Of a DNA stretch of 64,000 nucleotides, positions 1 to 12,206 are shown piece by piece. Within the stretch, counting starts at the first letter, position 1, and the number at the start of each line of letters is the position of its first letter. Source of the DNA: Lineus longissimus (taxonomy: Eukaryota > Nemertea > Pilidiophora > Heteronemertea > Lineidae). Location of the stretch: positions 9,980,349 through 10,044,348 of the forward strand of contig NC_088318.1 of assembly GCF_910592395.1 (NCBI RefSeq). Reading direction: 5' to 3'. The translations under genes were made by a program, and so were the position numbers. Below the pieces are notes generated by a model. The model was not told the origin of the DNA, ran no database searches, and worked only from the letters and a program-made list of their open reading frames with translations.

Positions 1-151
1 AAAATCCACGGGCACCATCAGTCACTCCCGCAACCTTTTCCACGGGCACTATTTTTTGCACTACCGCCAGCTGTCCAGCGGGCGGGCCATGCCAGTAAAC
101 GGGCGCGATCACGCCCACGCCCGTGATCACGCCTGCGCCCACAAACTACTG

Positions 152-689
152 CCAGGAAACGGGCACGATCACGCCTGCGCCCGCATGAAACACCTGTAAA
201 CAATTCCAGAGTAAAAAAATTTCTGGGCAAGTCGCAGAACTAAGTCATGCTGCCCGTCGGGCATGGCAATTTATTACATTATGAACAAGGAATTTAGACA
301 AAAAACTATTTTATCAGGCCGTGACAACAGAACAATGAACGAAATCGAAATGAAATGCTGCCGTTGCCAGGCGCATGACAAAACATGTGCTTAGTACCGC
401 GCACTGCAGCAACTGCCAACTATAGCGCAGTGTACAGGCTGGCGTGTACCCAGCGCTAAACGGCATAATTACCGCGTTGAGTGAGACTCTAGATTTCCGA
501 GAAATGGAACTCTGGATACCGGGAAATGGAGCACGATCGTGCCGGGAATCGGCGGGCATTATCGCGCCGGTGTTTTTTATGACGGGCGGCACGCGCCCCT
601 CAAGTGTCCGGCGGGCGTTATGGACAGCGCTCGTGCGGAGTAGTTTACAGGCGTTTGCAGGCGCGGGGGTGATCGCGCCCGTTTCCTGG
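152..689. repeat. Inverted-repeat arms around a GC-rich segment
   Basis: The stretch 152-200 (CCAGGAAACGGGCACGATCA... to ...CACCTGTAAA) reappears in reverse complement at 644-689 with a few mismatches. A partial extra copy of the same motif lies at 90-130. The two arms enclose about 440 bases. This looks like a small foldback or MITE-like element, but no target duplication could be recognised and the outer limits are uncertain. Confidence 0.45.
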
Positions 690-807
690 TATGGACTGTG
701 AAGGCATCACAGCATAGTAGGAGGGCCTCGATGGCAATTGCCGTCAATGCCGTCGATAAATACGACCCCTGTACAATCGATCAATATCTCAGTGAATTTC
801 TTTCCAG

Positions 808-3800
808 ACCAAGTATTTTCATGATTATCGCCAAGTGACAGTGGTAGGAGGAAGCGGAGGGAATGGGTGTGTGTCGTTCCATACAGCGTTTGCACTGGAA
901 TGGGGCGGCCCAGATGGAGGCGATGGTGGAAATGGAGGTCATGTCATTTTTTTAGGTAGGTTTGTGAAAATTGAAGATACATGTATGACTTTCCCATTAA
1001 CCCTTCAAGGACTGATAGATTATATATAAATTAATGCACGCCCGCGGACTGATAGATTTTTAAAAAATTCAAAACAGAGGTAAAGCTTTTTTTCAAAGCT
1101 GATTTTGAAGGAGAAGCATTAGACCAGAGCAATGGCTTTGGTCAAGTGCAATTTTATTTAGCATTTTCCCTGCTCTTTCAGAAAATACAGTGCCTGTCAG
1201 GAGTAATATCCATGGGAGCTATCAGTCACTCCCGTGGGGTGCTTTACAGGAGCTATTTAAAGATAGAAAAAAAAAAGAAGATAAAGATAGTAATAGTAAT
1301 AGTAGACACTGTATCCAAAAGAATTTCAAAGAAATTATAACAGAAGGGCCCCCTCTCAACCTTCTTACCTGGCCCATGTACGGTGGCCATGTAGCAGTCC
1401 AAACCGATAGACAACTCCAAAACATTGTCAGAACACCAACAAAAACCTAATCCATTGTGCCACTATCTTCATATATATTTCCTTAAAAACATCCTCTAGA
1501 ATCAGTTTTGACGCCATTTTGGCAAAAACAATTGGAAATTCAGAGTACTTAGGGCTAAATTAGCAGTAATCAAGTGATTGAACTCGCTCTGACCAAATGA
1601 GAAAAAGTGTTACCTACATTATGAAATTTATTTTATTGGAAATCAAGCCAGAAAGAAAGCCATACATTTGCACAAAGATTTGTCTTGAGCGGAGCATTGA
1701 AACTTGATCTACATCAACTGAACTTTGTTGTATTTCTTCTCACAGCTGATTCAAATTCGAAGGACTTGGGGTCAGTGGAGTCAAATCTACGAGGTGACGC
1801 TGGTGATGTTGGGAGAGGTAAAAACTGCCATGGAAAGAATGCTGAACATACTTATGTGAAAGTGAGTTCCTTTGTTTTCTTTATCTTCAGTTGTTGGGAC
1901 GACGGTCTGAGTCAAGTGAGTGGACAAGGCTAAGTCTGGGTGGTGTACATTGGTTAGGTTTTGCCGTTTTTAGCTCACGTCTTGTCCGTCGTCCATCGTC
2001 TGTCGCGTAATATACAGGTTTTTGATTTGACCTACCTTTAAAGATCACAGAGGTCAAACTCTAAATTTCAGCAAAGGTGGCACGTTTCGTCATTAATTGT
2101 CCTAGACTCTTTAGATTCGATATGTAGACACGTATTGCGCATTTGTACATATTATCAAAAACTCAGGCCACCATTGTTTTCAGTCGGAACTTTGACGGTG
2201 TCTGTGAGTTCCCCTCAGAACACAGCCATTTCGCAACTGATCTTGACGAAATTTGGGGGGTTGTTTCCTGAGGGTTGTGGGGTGTGTGCATTTAAAATTC
2301 AGCATTGGGGGTGCTTTGTGGGGGGTGCAGTGGCCCTTTTTCTGCAAAACAAGGGGGGTGAAAAATAATCAAAAATCGTTTAAAAATCAACGATCGCAAA
2401 ATTACAAAATCTGTTCCCAAGGAATGGTGGGGAAGGTAGTAAGCTTTATTGTGGTCAATTTTCAGACGATTTGAAGCAAAACTCAGGGAGGAGATAGATT
2501 TTTGAGGGCCAACTTTCGATGTTTTTTTTTGCGAAAATCAGCAACAGCGAGTGTCCTCATCTCCAGGTGACCCACATACATCGCATCAATACTCTAAAGT
2601 ATAGATTGTAATCACCTGGGGATAGCCTGCGGCATCGCCGATGGAAGTGTCAGTAAAACTAGCCTCACTTTAGCGAAATTACACCGTGCCAACTATAAAT
2701 ATCATCGGTTTTATGTCAGGTAGATTATTTTGGAATAGATGAGATCGTCTGACATTATAATATCCATGTATTTATTTCATAATCAACGGGAGAAGTTGGC
2801 ACTCGTATCGGTGTAGCGCGATTGGCTGGCCGCCATTGGAGCAACTGCATAGTTGTGAGCGCGGGAAATTTTAATTCAACCTTGGTATATACTCGGGATT
2901 GGTCATGCCGATTTACCGGCGCCCGGCGGCGGCTGATATCGATCCCCGTGTGGTGTCTGTGAGTTCCTCGCAGGACTCGGGCATTCCACAACTGATTTTG
3001 ACGAAATTTAGATTTAAATTTAAATTTAGACACCAGTCAATGCTGAAGGACATAAGGGACCATTCAGGCATAACATACGCAATGATGGGACGGGGAAGAC
3101 ATCTGCTCACAAGTGTATATGTGTATACCACATCTTCACAACCTTCCCTCCCCCTCCAAAGTCAAGCTACAACCAACCTGCAGCGACGACCATTTTAAGC
3201 GTACTAGCTTGTTCTCAATGTCGGTCATATAACAAGACACCTTCACTGTGTGATCTTCAAATGTGCATCATTGATTGATATGATCAAGCTTAACATAGTG
3301 CTTATAACATTTTGACCTTGACCTGGTTAAACTCTAAAATGTCGCTGAAGAGGTGGTACGTTTCACTAACTATTTTTCACAGATTCTTCAAATTTTATAT
3401 GCAGACACATATCGGGCATCTGTACAAGTTGACCCAATTAAGGTCAATTTTGACCTAATTTTGACCTATTTATCAAGTTCACAGAGGGTAAACTCTAAAT
3501 AGCCATTGATAGTGCCACATTTTGTCATAAAGGTAAATTTAACCTCCATGTCTACCACTGAATCATTCCCAGGTGAGCACAATGTTGCCAGGACATTTCA
3601 CTCATTGTTTCGGGACTCCGTCTTTGCCGTAAATCACTCTTTACATTTTTACATACCAAATTTCTTCCAGTGATAAACACAAGGCTATTTGTCAGGATGC
3701 GAACCCTACCTTGGAAGAGCCAACCTACTTTGCTCTAGAACTTTATAGAGGGTTCCTATAGGGCCACCCTACCTCAAATTGCTGGCCACCCTACCTTGTG

Positions 3801-4620
3801 TTGCACACTGGTAAAATGTCATGCAAATCAAGGGTATCACCCTACCTTGAGAAAACCCTGTGGAGAACACTGATAGAACTGTAATTTACTTCATCAACAC
3901 AAATGTCAAATTTCAGGTCCCTATCGGTACAATTGTGAAAGATGAAGAAAACAGATTTCAGGTGGATCTGAGCCAAGAGCAGCAGATGTATGTTGCTGCC
4001 AGAGGTGGCGCAGGTGGGAAAGGCAACCACTATTTCCTGAGCAATCAGGAGCGTGCGCCTGTTATAGCAGAAAAAGGAGCCAAGGGCGAGAACCGAAAAC
4101 TTCAGCTGGAGCTGCGGGTAATGGCACATGCAAGTTTGGTGAGTTTTCAATTTGTATCCGTCTAAAAATCTAAATTCGGTGACTGTGGGCAACCAGTTGT
4201 GATACACAAATAGTGCAGGTAAAATGCACTTACCAATACTGTGCTGCTGGCTAATTCCGACACTAACAGTAGAACAAAAGACGGTGTACAGAACAGTGTA
4301 CATCCGCCATACAAATTATAAGTCACTGAACGTGGACATAAACATAGTAAAATTGTGTTGATTGGCCAAAAGTTTAGTTGAGCAGTTTTAAGCTATGTTT
4401 GAGAATTCGGGGATCCCCAGCCAGGTAGTTTGTTATTAATACGCTATAGCATTATTTGTTTACGAAAAAGTTTTAAAGATGGCGGCTGTGAAACGATTTT
4501 CAACGAAATTCGGAGTGAGTTTTTAAAGTTCATTTTGACTGAAAATATGGCAATTCACCCTTCCTTTTTAGCTCACCTCTTAGCAGAGGTGAGCTTATCC
4601 CATACCGTGGCGTCCGTCGT

Positions 4621-4664
<44 letters not shown>

Positions 4665-7287
4665 CGTCGTCGTCCGTCGTCCGTTAGCAGGGCACGTTTC
4701 GTAACTGTTAGAGCTATTGAGTTGAAACTTGGTACACATGTACCCTTATGTAATGACACCTTGGAGACCAAGTTTCGGTCCGATTCGTTTCATGGTTTGG
4801 CCACCAGGGGGCCAAACGTTAAAAGTGAAAATATGCAATATCTCCCTTAATAGTAGTCGGGAAATTTTGAAAAAAATATGGTAGGTACTTCTAGCAAAGG
4901 TGCATCATATATCCTCCGGGTTTTTGATTTGACCTCCTTTTCAAGGTCACAGAGGTCAAATGGTGTAAATTGGCCATTGGGATGTAACGATGGCACGTTT
5001 CTAAACTGCAATGACTATTGATACCAAATTTGGTACAGATTTACCCCTTAGTCAGGTGATCTCAGGGACCGAAGTTTGGTCCAATATGATTCACCACTTG
5101 ACCACCAGGTGGCAAAATCCAAAAACCTTAAAAATGTGATTATTCCTTAACTTCTTGCCCGATTGCCACCAATTTGATATCATGGGTACATCTAACCACC
5201 ATACAGTATATGTCACACAGGTTTTTAATTTGACCTTCTTGTCAAGGTCACAGAGGTCAAATGGCGTAAATTCGCCGTCAGGCTGTAACTATGGCACGTT
5301 TCTTAACTGCAATGACTATTGATCACAAATTAAGTACACATGTACCCCTTGGTCAGGTGATCGCAGGTACCGAAGTTTGGTGCGATCTGATTTGCCGTTT
5401 GGCCTCCAGGGAGGGGGGCCAAATCCTAAATTCTTCAAAATGCCATTATTTCTAGTAATGACTTGCCCGATTGGCACCAATTTTATATCATAGGTACATG
5501 TAGTTCTAACAACCATTCAATGTGTCACCCGGGTCTTCTTTGATTTGACCTACTTTTCAAGGTCACATAGGTCGAATGTACTGTAAATTGGCCATTTTGG
5601 GGAAATTGTAATTGCTTGGACCTACATCAAACCTAACACTACATGACACAATACCATGCTCTTTATCCATCTTTCCTCCACATGAGGTGAGCACAATGGC
5701 CCTGGCCATTTCATCTAACTTAATTTCTCTGGACATCAGGCGACGTCGTTCCTGGTCGTCCTACTTCCCTGGCATTGTTTCTTTCGTAAAATTTGGTGTT
5801 TTTCTTCCTCACAAGCGGCGACAGAACCTCTCTCCTCAAAACTTTCTCTATGTGTGGCACTGTTTTCACTCAGCTTTCCGCGAAATCGGGAACTGACTGA
5901 TGGGCGTGTTTTCTAAAACTTTCTCTGACCATGACCTTGGTCTTGGTCAAACTCCTAGCAGACGCTCGAAACTAAATCGTCAGTACACTGTACAGGTACT
6001 CCAAGCAAGGATATGTCACATGTTTTCTTAACTGCTGTGACAATTGATCTCACATTTGGTAAACATGTACAGTACCATACAGTTAGGTTGTCCCAGGGAC
6101 CAAAGTTCGGTTCGATCTGATTCACAACTTGGCCACCAGGGGGCCAAATCTGAAGACCTTAAAAATGTGATAATTGCTTAAAATCTTGTCCGATTGCCAC
6201 CAATCTGATATCATGGGTACATCTCACTATCATACAGTAGTATATGTCACATGTGTTTTTGACTTGACTTAACCAGCATGAATTGTTTACCAAAGTATCA
6301 AAACGGGGAGCACAATGGCCCCTGGCCTTTTCATTTCTAGTGTAACCAACCAAAAATTTATAGGGACTGTCGTGAACGATAATAATTGGGGCCATTAGCA
6401 CGCAGTCTCCGGGCGCGGTATATTCTGGGTGTGGCAGTGAAAGAGTACTCTATACTTGCTATCAGGAACATAGTACCGCAAGCAATTTTTCAGGAATATA
6501 TTTTTATGGAATATAGAATTCTGTCTGACTTGGGTCTGAATTTAGATTTTTCTTTCAGATTGGATTCCCAAATGCTGGAAAATCAACGTTATTACGAGCA
6601 ATATCACGTGCTCGCCCAAAAGTTGCTGCATACCCATTCACCACGTTGCATCCAAGTATCGGTATGGTAGAATATGAGGATCATGAGCAAATTGCAGGTC
6701 AGTGACCAATTCTTGTCTTGTTCAATGTTGCATAATATGTGTGGAGACTTGTGAGGTCAACTGACGTTCTGATTTAGCTGTGCTGGTTGAACATTGACCA
6801 TGATGCTTTTGACACATGTGACATTGGACCGCTACGTAAGATTTGTGCAGGAATTTGTTTGTTATTTTGCCCCAAAAAATAGACTTGATGATCACTGGCT
6901 TCGCATACTTCTTTAGTTGCAGACATACCAGGGCTAATTAAAGGAGCTCACGAAAACAGAGGGCTTGGAATCTCCTTCCTGCGGCACATTGAACGGTGCA
7001 CATGCCTGCTTTATGTGATCGATCTTGCCGCCGAGAAACCTTGGACTCAACTCGATGACCTGAAGTATGAACTGGAACAATATAGACCAGGACTCTCAGA
7101 ACGTCCTCATGCCATCATAGGGAATAAAATCGATGTCGAGGGAGCTGCAGAACGGTTGAAGGAATTACAGGAGCACGTTGTTTTACCTGTTTTCTCAATC
7201 TCTGCTAAAGAACTTATAAATATTGACCCATTTTTGCGTCATCTGCGGTTACTTTATGATCAGGACAAAGGGAACACTGAATTATGA
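808..7287 (+). CDS. MTG2: Mitochondrial ribosome-associated GTPase 2-like protein (Obg family), five exons, 5' end missing
   Basis: Exons 808-955, 1746-1861, 3917-4138, 6559-6697 and 6917-7287 join with consistent phases (0,1,0,0,1), giving 331 residues and a TGA stop. The glycine-rich Obg domain opens with [13 protein letters not shown] and [14 protein letters not shown] (exon 1) and continues through GGAGGKGN (exon 3). The G domain follows: G1 GFPNAGKST (from 6562), G2 YPFTTL, G3 DIPGL (6922-6936), G4 NKID (7123-7134) and G5 SAKE. All splice sites are GT-AG, for example TTTCTTTCCAG before 808 and GTGAGT after 1861. Known role of the family: GTP hydrolysis coupled to late assembly of the mitochondrial large ribosomal subunit. 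Animal homologues are about 400 residues, so roughly 70 N-terminal residues with the mitochondrial presequence should lie in an unseen upstream exon. No frameshift or stop is visible. This is the only clear host housekeeping gene here. Confidence 0.9.
1968..3540. repeat. Diverged copies of the GTC-core repeat family inside MTG2 intron 2
   Basis: From 1968 the sequence TTTTAGCTCACGTCTTGTCC, followed by GTCCATCGTC, a CAGAGGTCAAACTCTAAAT block and GGCACGTTTCG, recalls the element at 4569-5709. A second degraded copy lies at about 3240-3540 (AGGTGGTACGTTTCACTAAC, CACAGAGGGTAAACTC). The blocks 2199-2250 and 2952-3013 are also similar to each other (GGTGTCTGTGAGTTCC ... CAACTGATYTTGACGAAATT). No coding signal is seen in the intron. 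Confidence 0.5.
4569..5709 (+). mobile_element. GTC-core interspersed element, copy 1, in MTG2 intron 3
   Basis: The element starts with a perfect 10-bp hairpin (GCTCACCTCT, loop TAGC, AGAGGTGAGC; 4571-4594). A GTC trinucleotide tract follows at about 4614-4682. Then come several diverged internal units, each with a block like CAAGGTCACAGAGGTCAAAT and GGCACGTTTC. It ends with GAGGTGAGCACAATGGCCCTGG (about 5686-5706; inverted match to the 5' hairpin). It has no plausible protein. A near-identical copy sits at 41027-42143, so it is a mobile non-autonomous element. The long Arg-rich and Asp-rich reading frames over the GTC tract are artefacts of the repeat. The transposition mechanism is unknown. 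Confidence 0.75.
5960..6330 (+). repeat. Diverged, truncated GTC-core element
   Basis: The segment follows the order of blocks of the element just upstream: TTCTTAACTGC, AATTGATCNCA, CCAGGGACCAAAGTTYGGT, CTTGGCCACCAGGGGGCCAAA, and the terminal GAGCACAATGGCCCCTGGCC at about 6308. It lacks the hairpin and the GTC tract. Its divergence shows that insertions of this family happened at different times in the same intron. Confidence 0.6.
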
Positions 7288-9534
7288 AGTAATTCTGGAC
7301 ATCTTGTTTGATAATTTGCCTTTGTGGGCCATTTATATTACCATGTATTGGCCTTTTCGCTCAATGGTACAGTGAGTCTATGCAATGGCGCTGTGTCTGT
7401 CGTCCATCGTATCCTTTTTCAGCTACGCTGGCTTCCAGCGGAGCTTATGGTTTGTACTGGAGCTGGCCGAAAGTAGTTCCAGCAAAATAGTTGCATTTTC
7501 ATCCAAATTTGCTGTAGCTGGGCCAGAAAATGTGCCAGGATACCAATATTTTGAACTCTTGTTTCGATAAGATTATAGCTATTCACAGCAGAAAGGCTAA
7601 ACGCCCCGTAATTGGCAGTAATTGGCAGATTTTAAGCTGGAAATTGTCGTCTGGTCAAAAGTGGCAAAACGGCCTCGATCCTACCTGTCTTTGTAATGTG
7701 CTGAACGCGCTACACATAAGGCATTGCCCTAAGGCATTGCAGCCGAGGCTGATAAAGTGATGGCCATTTTGCGAATGTATATAGAGTGTGTACGTTCACT
7801 TCAAAACATAGTTCCAATTTAAATTTTTCATAACGAGCAGTTAGAAAGTGGTATTTCCCTATATTTTGATTCTCAATGTCAACATGTCGTTTTGTGGGGT
7901 TATTTTATCTAATTCTTATTAATATTGCCGGTAAAATACACGTAGAGAAACCCAGATTCATGCGCTCAGTTCATCTACGTACGGTAGGCCTAGACGTTTT
8001 GACAGAAAACCAGGGTGAGTTTTCTCTGTATTTTCTTTTGATTTGCTAGGTACAATTGGCCATGACAATATTGTTATTTGAAAAGTCATAGTATAGAATG
8101 ATTCCCGTAGGTTGTTTAAATAGGAAGTGTTACCGTTTTTGGCTTTCTGTCTCGTTAAATTTGCTCAGTCATTGAGTCGAAGTCGAAGATCAAAACACAC
8201 ATGAACACCATAGTTATAGTACATTTGAGGGGCTGAGCGCAATAGTCAGCTAACTGACATTTTGAAAGTTTTGAGAAAATCAAGTTTGAAATTTTTCATT
8301 GATAATAAAATCAGTTTATTTTCAAACAAGCAATTACAACTAATTTTCGATGTAACAAACTATTGAAATTTTAACACATAAACCTTTAACTATTACCATC
8401 CCTATTTAAGGGGTAGGAGCCAAAAACGTTACTTAGTTGACTATTGCACAACACGTATTACCAGTTTAACATTTTAAAACCAACTATCTACAGTTGATTT
8501 GTTAACAAAACACAAAAATATAGTGGCATTGGCCAGACATGGCACCTGTAATATCATTTTTGGAAATAACATGAATAAAACACTGAGAATTGCACAAAAC
8601 ATATGTATTGGTGAATTAAGGCCAAAAAAATATTTTTTCAAAAATTTTAATGTGTGGTTGCCATGGAAACGACGATTATGTAATCCACTAATTAGCAAAT
8701 CGGAAAATGCTCTTTCTCAGTTACCACTCTGTTATTCCCTGAGCTCCCACATCATTGAAGAAACGAGTTCTTTAGTTGAAAACGGGTACTTTATATTTTC
8801 TTGTCGTACCGTAAAAAATGTAAGTAAAACAAACGAATACTCAGTTTCACAGATTTGAGAATTACATGTATCTAACAACATAAACTGAACAAGTTCCTTA
8901 AATCATCAAAAGAGGGCAGCGCCGCAATGTCCAAGTTGTGCGCGATTAGCATAAATCCAGCATGGGCGACCTCGCACAAAGAAACGGCGTGTATAGGCTA
9001 ATCCCAAACAACGTGTGCACAATGGCTGACGCTAACCTATACATACATAATACACCTGTAGCCGGCTAATGATAAAGGGGCTACGATTGACTTATTAAAA
9101 ACACTTCTGCACTTGTTGACATAAAACATTTATACGATGCGCCAATGAGCAGGAATCTGCTGATAACGATAATATTCAAATCTAAAGTATCTAGTACTGA
9201 CTGTACCATCAAAAGGACATATTTAATGACGGATGCCCTGAATCCTCTTGGAAGATCAAAATAATGTGCGGAGATCTGGTCTCAACATAAATCAAGTAAC
9301 ATCTCCTTAACTACACCTTGAAATGTAATACAAATAGGCATATAAAATCTTTGACATTTGGATTTGTACATTACCTTGTTCTTGCCCTTGGGTCACTTGG
9401 GAAAGTTGACAAAATCGAAAATATGTTAGATGTAAATGAAGAAATACATTCTTCCGAAAGTATCTAAGATGGCGAAATGCGTTTTGCCCAAGGATACAAG
9501 TTCCCACGTGCATAAGGAGTAGTTTGTATTAAAG
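7288..9534. other. Intergenic, no gene recognised
   Basis: AT-rich sequence downstream of MTG2. I see no coding region with conserved motifs. A small inverted repeat is listed separately at about 8236-8453. An X-box-like site (GGTTGCCATGGAAAC) lies near 8655, but nothing around it supports a promoter. Confidence 0.5.
8236..8453. repeat. Short inverted repeat pair, possible MITE
   Basis: GCAATAGTCAGCTAACTGAC near 8238 matches the reverse complement of GTTACTTAGTTGACTATTGC near 8430 with a few mismatches, bounding about 215 bases of AT-rich DNA. No clear target duplication is seen. Confidence 0.3.
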
Positions 9535-9852
9535 GAGAAGCACAATGAATATAAGATCGTAATAACTAACCAACGAAGTAAAGGAAAAACTCTTTAAATA
9601 TCATCCGATGATGAAGAATGTATTATGCCAGCTCAACATTGTTGGGACTAAGTTGGTGAACGGGAAACTAAACTTCTGACTTAAGAAGTAAACAGTCTCA
9701 GGGGTAGGGATTATGCCCTGGGGCAGAATGACTCATGGTCAAGAAAATGTATACAAATTTACAATCGTATAAAAGGGACCTGCGGCAGTCACACACTCAA
9801 TATCTTTTCAAAATTCTTTTTTTATTTGATTTATATTTTAGAGAAGCACAAT
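9535..9852. repeat. 294-bp segment between exact 12-bp direct repeats
   Basis: GAGAAGCACAAT occurs at 9535-9546 and again at 9841-9852. The segment between them contains GTATAAAAGGGACC (about 9768) and ends in a T-rich tract. A target-site duplication around a short retroposon is one reading; chance is another. Confidence 0.3.
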
Positions 9853-9935
9853 ATTACAGAAGGAAATCTTGATATGTTGCTTACTTTTACGCACATGGCG
9901 AGTCCTGAAAATTCAAATCAACGACTCAAAATTAC

Positions 9936-10109
9936 CTGTTGATTTGCCACTCGATCCATTAAGGGGACAGCACGAGGTGGTGAAACAGCAGCTGCGCTGA
10001 CACCTGCTGCTGCTCCTGAAGGACCCGGAACAGGGCCAGGGGTTGACTGCGACTGTGAGGTGCCGGCCCCACCAGAAATTAAACCAAGGGAACACAATCC
10101 GTTAACCAC
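9936..10109 (-). CDS. Possible exon, Ala/Ser/Pro-rich, unrecognised
   Basis: The - strand is open across about 58 codons, rich in Gly, Ser, Ala and Pro. It ends at a good donor (CAACAG followed by GTAATT) at 9936. A possible acceptor (CGAATAG) lies just upstream of 10109. No family is recognised. It could be a 3' exon of the Mutator-like element or an unrelated gene. Confidence 0.25.
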
Positions 10110-10119
10110 CTATTCGTCT

Positions 10120-10822
10120 ATAAGCATATCATGTTAAATTCATTCCAACACCAAACTAACCTATAACTACTATTAACCATATGCCTTAAGGGAAGACCCT
10201 ACCAAAGGTCACTGTTTGGTTAATATTGCATGTTCAGTCTCCATATTTGGTGGATGAATGGATTTGAAGGAAAAACAAAAATATGCACATTTTTACCTCG
10301 GTGGCGCCACCTAGTGGCCAATTTCAGAACTATATGTATCCTAGGCTTACTGCAGCTTTTTCTCAGAGATGGTCAACAGAAACACCACATAACTCACAGG
10401 ACTTGTAGATGAGACATAATACTACAAATAGTGAGAGGGAATTTTGGGGAAAGTTGAAAGTTTGGGTTTTTCAGGGCTTTTTCTAAGGGGGGGGCATCAA
10501 AAACTAGGTCGCGACCTACTTTTTGGGCTATTTTTAGCATCAACAAATTGATGAACTAAAAAACTGCTCTGACAGTTTGTTGCAAATACCCTTGGCAACA
10601 ACCATGCCAAATTTCATTAGGGTAGCATAAAAAACAAATCCACACCACATGCAGACCTGAGTGTGGGTCAGTGAAAAATGCAAAAACGAGAAAATTGCTT
10701 TCAAAGTTTTAGTTGAACCATATTTTCATCTTTTCATGTACAATGACAAAATAATTCATACCAGATGTCTCCAATTGATACTACAATGTATCTAAGTTAC
10801 TCACACAAACTTGAGTGACTTT
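10120..10822. other. Non-coding stretch downstream of the Mutator-like fragment
   Basis: No gene is seen. A perfect 14-bp palindrome TAGGTCGCGACCTA occurs at 10505-10518. The stretch may include the 3' part of the Mutator-like element, but no terminal repeat was found. Confidence 0.4.
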
Positions 10823-11266
10823 TCAAAATGCCCCAGCATGGTATGTCACCCCTTCAGCAGCTGCCAGTCTCTGCTCAGCCTGTAGTCGAGCATGTCTCCT
10901 GCTCTGACGACGGTGTGTTTCTCTGTCAGCATCTCTTTGATCACTCTTGGCAAGTCTTTCAGAGTCTAGCTGTTTTGCTATTTTCTCAGAAACCTTCATC
11001 ATAACACATCCCATACCATTTTCAATCACCCTTTCACTAGTTTTTTGTGTCCCACAATTGAATTCACTTACTCCCATGCAAACACATGCCCGCACCCTAT
11101 GAAGTCCATAAGAGTTCGTTTTCCTACATTTGTTCCAAATTACAGAGTGAAGTCCTTCATTGTTATTTTGGGTTTTACCACTAAGGCACCTGCCCAAGAG
11201 GGAAGGTTCAGACAGTCTCTCAAATATGGGTGAAATGAGATCAAATATGTCCTGTGAAATGTAAGT
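10823..11266 (-). pseudogene. Mutator-like transposase, C-terminal part (cut off by insertion)
   Basis: The - strand frame carries the C-terminal signature of the Mutator-like transposase family common in marine invertebrates: LLGRCLSGKTQNNNEGLH, followed by an Asn/Cys-rich helix and a basic, Arg-rich tail to the stop at 10823. The glutamate in NNNEGLH is the likely third acidic catalytic residue. The frame runs into the target duplication at 11263-11266 and continues in phase in the fragment at 18497-19703 if the intervening transposon is removed. This is therefore half of a single gene, not a separate one. Confidence 0.75.
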
Positions 11267-11453
11267 GAGTCACAATATGCTAATGTGTTACAAAACAGTG
11301 ACTAGGGGTTAATAATTCGAATTGTGTCAATTCTATCCCTACACAGGATTTTCAATGGCTTGGGTTATGCCCTTTGTAGGTCTAGTTTGGTGATGATAAA
11401 TTTATTTGGAGAAGACCCTTATTTTTCATGATTTCGTGAACTAACATCCAATT

Positions 11454-11851
11454 AACGTGCATCATTTTTGACAGACAAATAGTGAAGAAAAAGGCATATT
11501 TCCTACTTAATAACAGTTTTATTTATTGAATGTAGGTGGAAAAATGATTAACTCTTGAACACTAACACAAAACATAACCAGTAAATGGTTTAAAAAACAT
11601 CAGAGTAGAATAAATCCACGTTATGAAATGTGCCCACAATGAGTGGTTTACCTAAATGTACTTCAACAGCAGACAGTTCAGAGAAAACATCATACTGAAT
11701 GGTAATTACAGTTGTCATCTCAGGTTCTTATTTGAGAAAAACTTAGCTAATTCTTGTAAATGTCCACATGCAGTAGTTTTAAGCAAGAGGAATGATCTTA
11801 ACGTGCATCATTGTGACAGACTCTTTAATATCGTACATCATATTTGACAGA
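11454..11851 (-). promoter_or_regulatory. Left subterminal motif copies (putative transposase-binding sites)
   Basis: Three copies of a motif lie at 11454-11475, 11800-11820 and 11831-11851, for example AACGTGCATCATTTTTGACA. They are reverse complements of the forward-oriented copies near the right end (such as TGTCAAAAACTGACGCACG, 17557-17575). Opposite orientation at the two ends is what subterminal binding sites would show. Confidence 0.55.
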
Positions 11852-12206
11852 TAGTTTGCATTAATACAGGGCCAAGGAAACTGTAAGGATTGAATCGGAT
11901 ACAATATACATCAGTTCCACCACATACAAAATGGTGTGATCTCTAGGCAACCCTGGGCATGCTCATTGGCCCTCCCAACCATCACATTATCAACAGAGAA
12001 GGGAGCCAATCAGAGGATTGTTTAGGCCCGTCTAAGCTCAGGGCAGGCTCAGTAAACCAGGGTTGCCTTTTGTATGTGATGGAACTGATATACAAGAACA
12101 GGAACAGGAAACATTCACAAAGGTACGAGTACGACAGGAGCTCAATTTTCAGAGTAACTTTTTGAACATGGAAACATGACAAACAGGATGAAGCATCCTT
12201 TTAGAA

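Noticed and set aside
4400-4420. GAATTCGGGGATCC looks like a cloning linker (EcoRI plus BamHI)
   Set aside because: It occurs once, in continuous intron sequence, with no vector sequence around it. Chance is more likely than contamination.
4530-4739. Poly-Arg, poly-Ser and poly-Asp reading frames over the GTC tract
   Set aside because: They are translations of a trinucleotide repeat in a mobile element and have no other protein features.
10505-10518. 14-bp palindrome TAGGTCGCGACCTA as a functional site
   Set aside because: Single occurrence, no neighbouring gene start. Noted in the annotation only.
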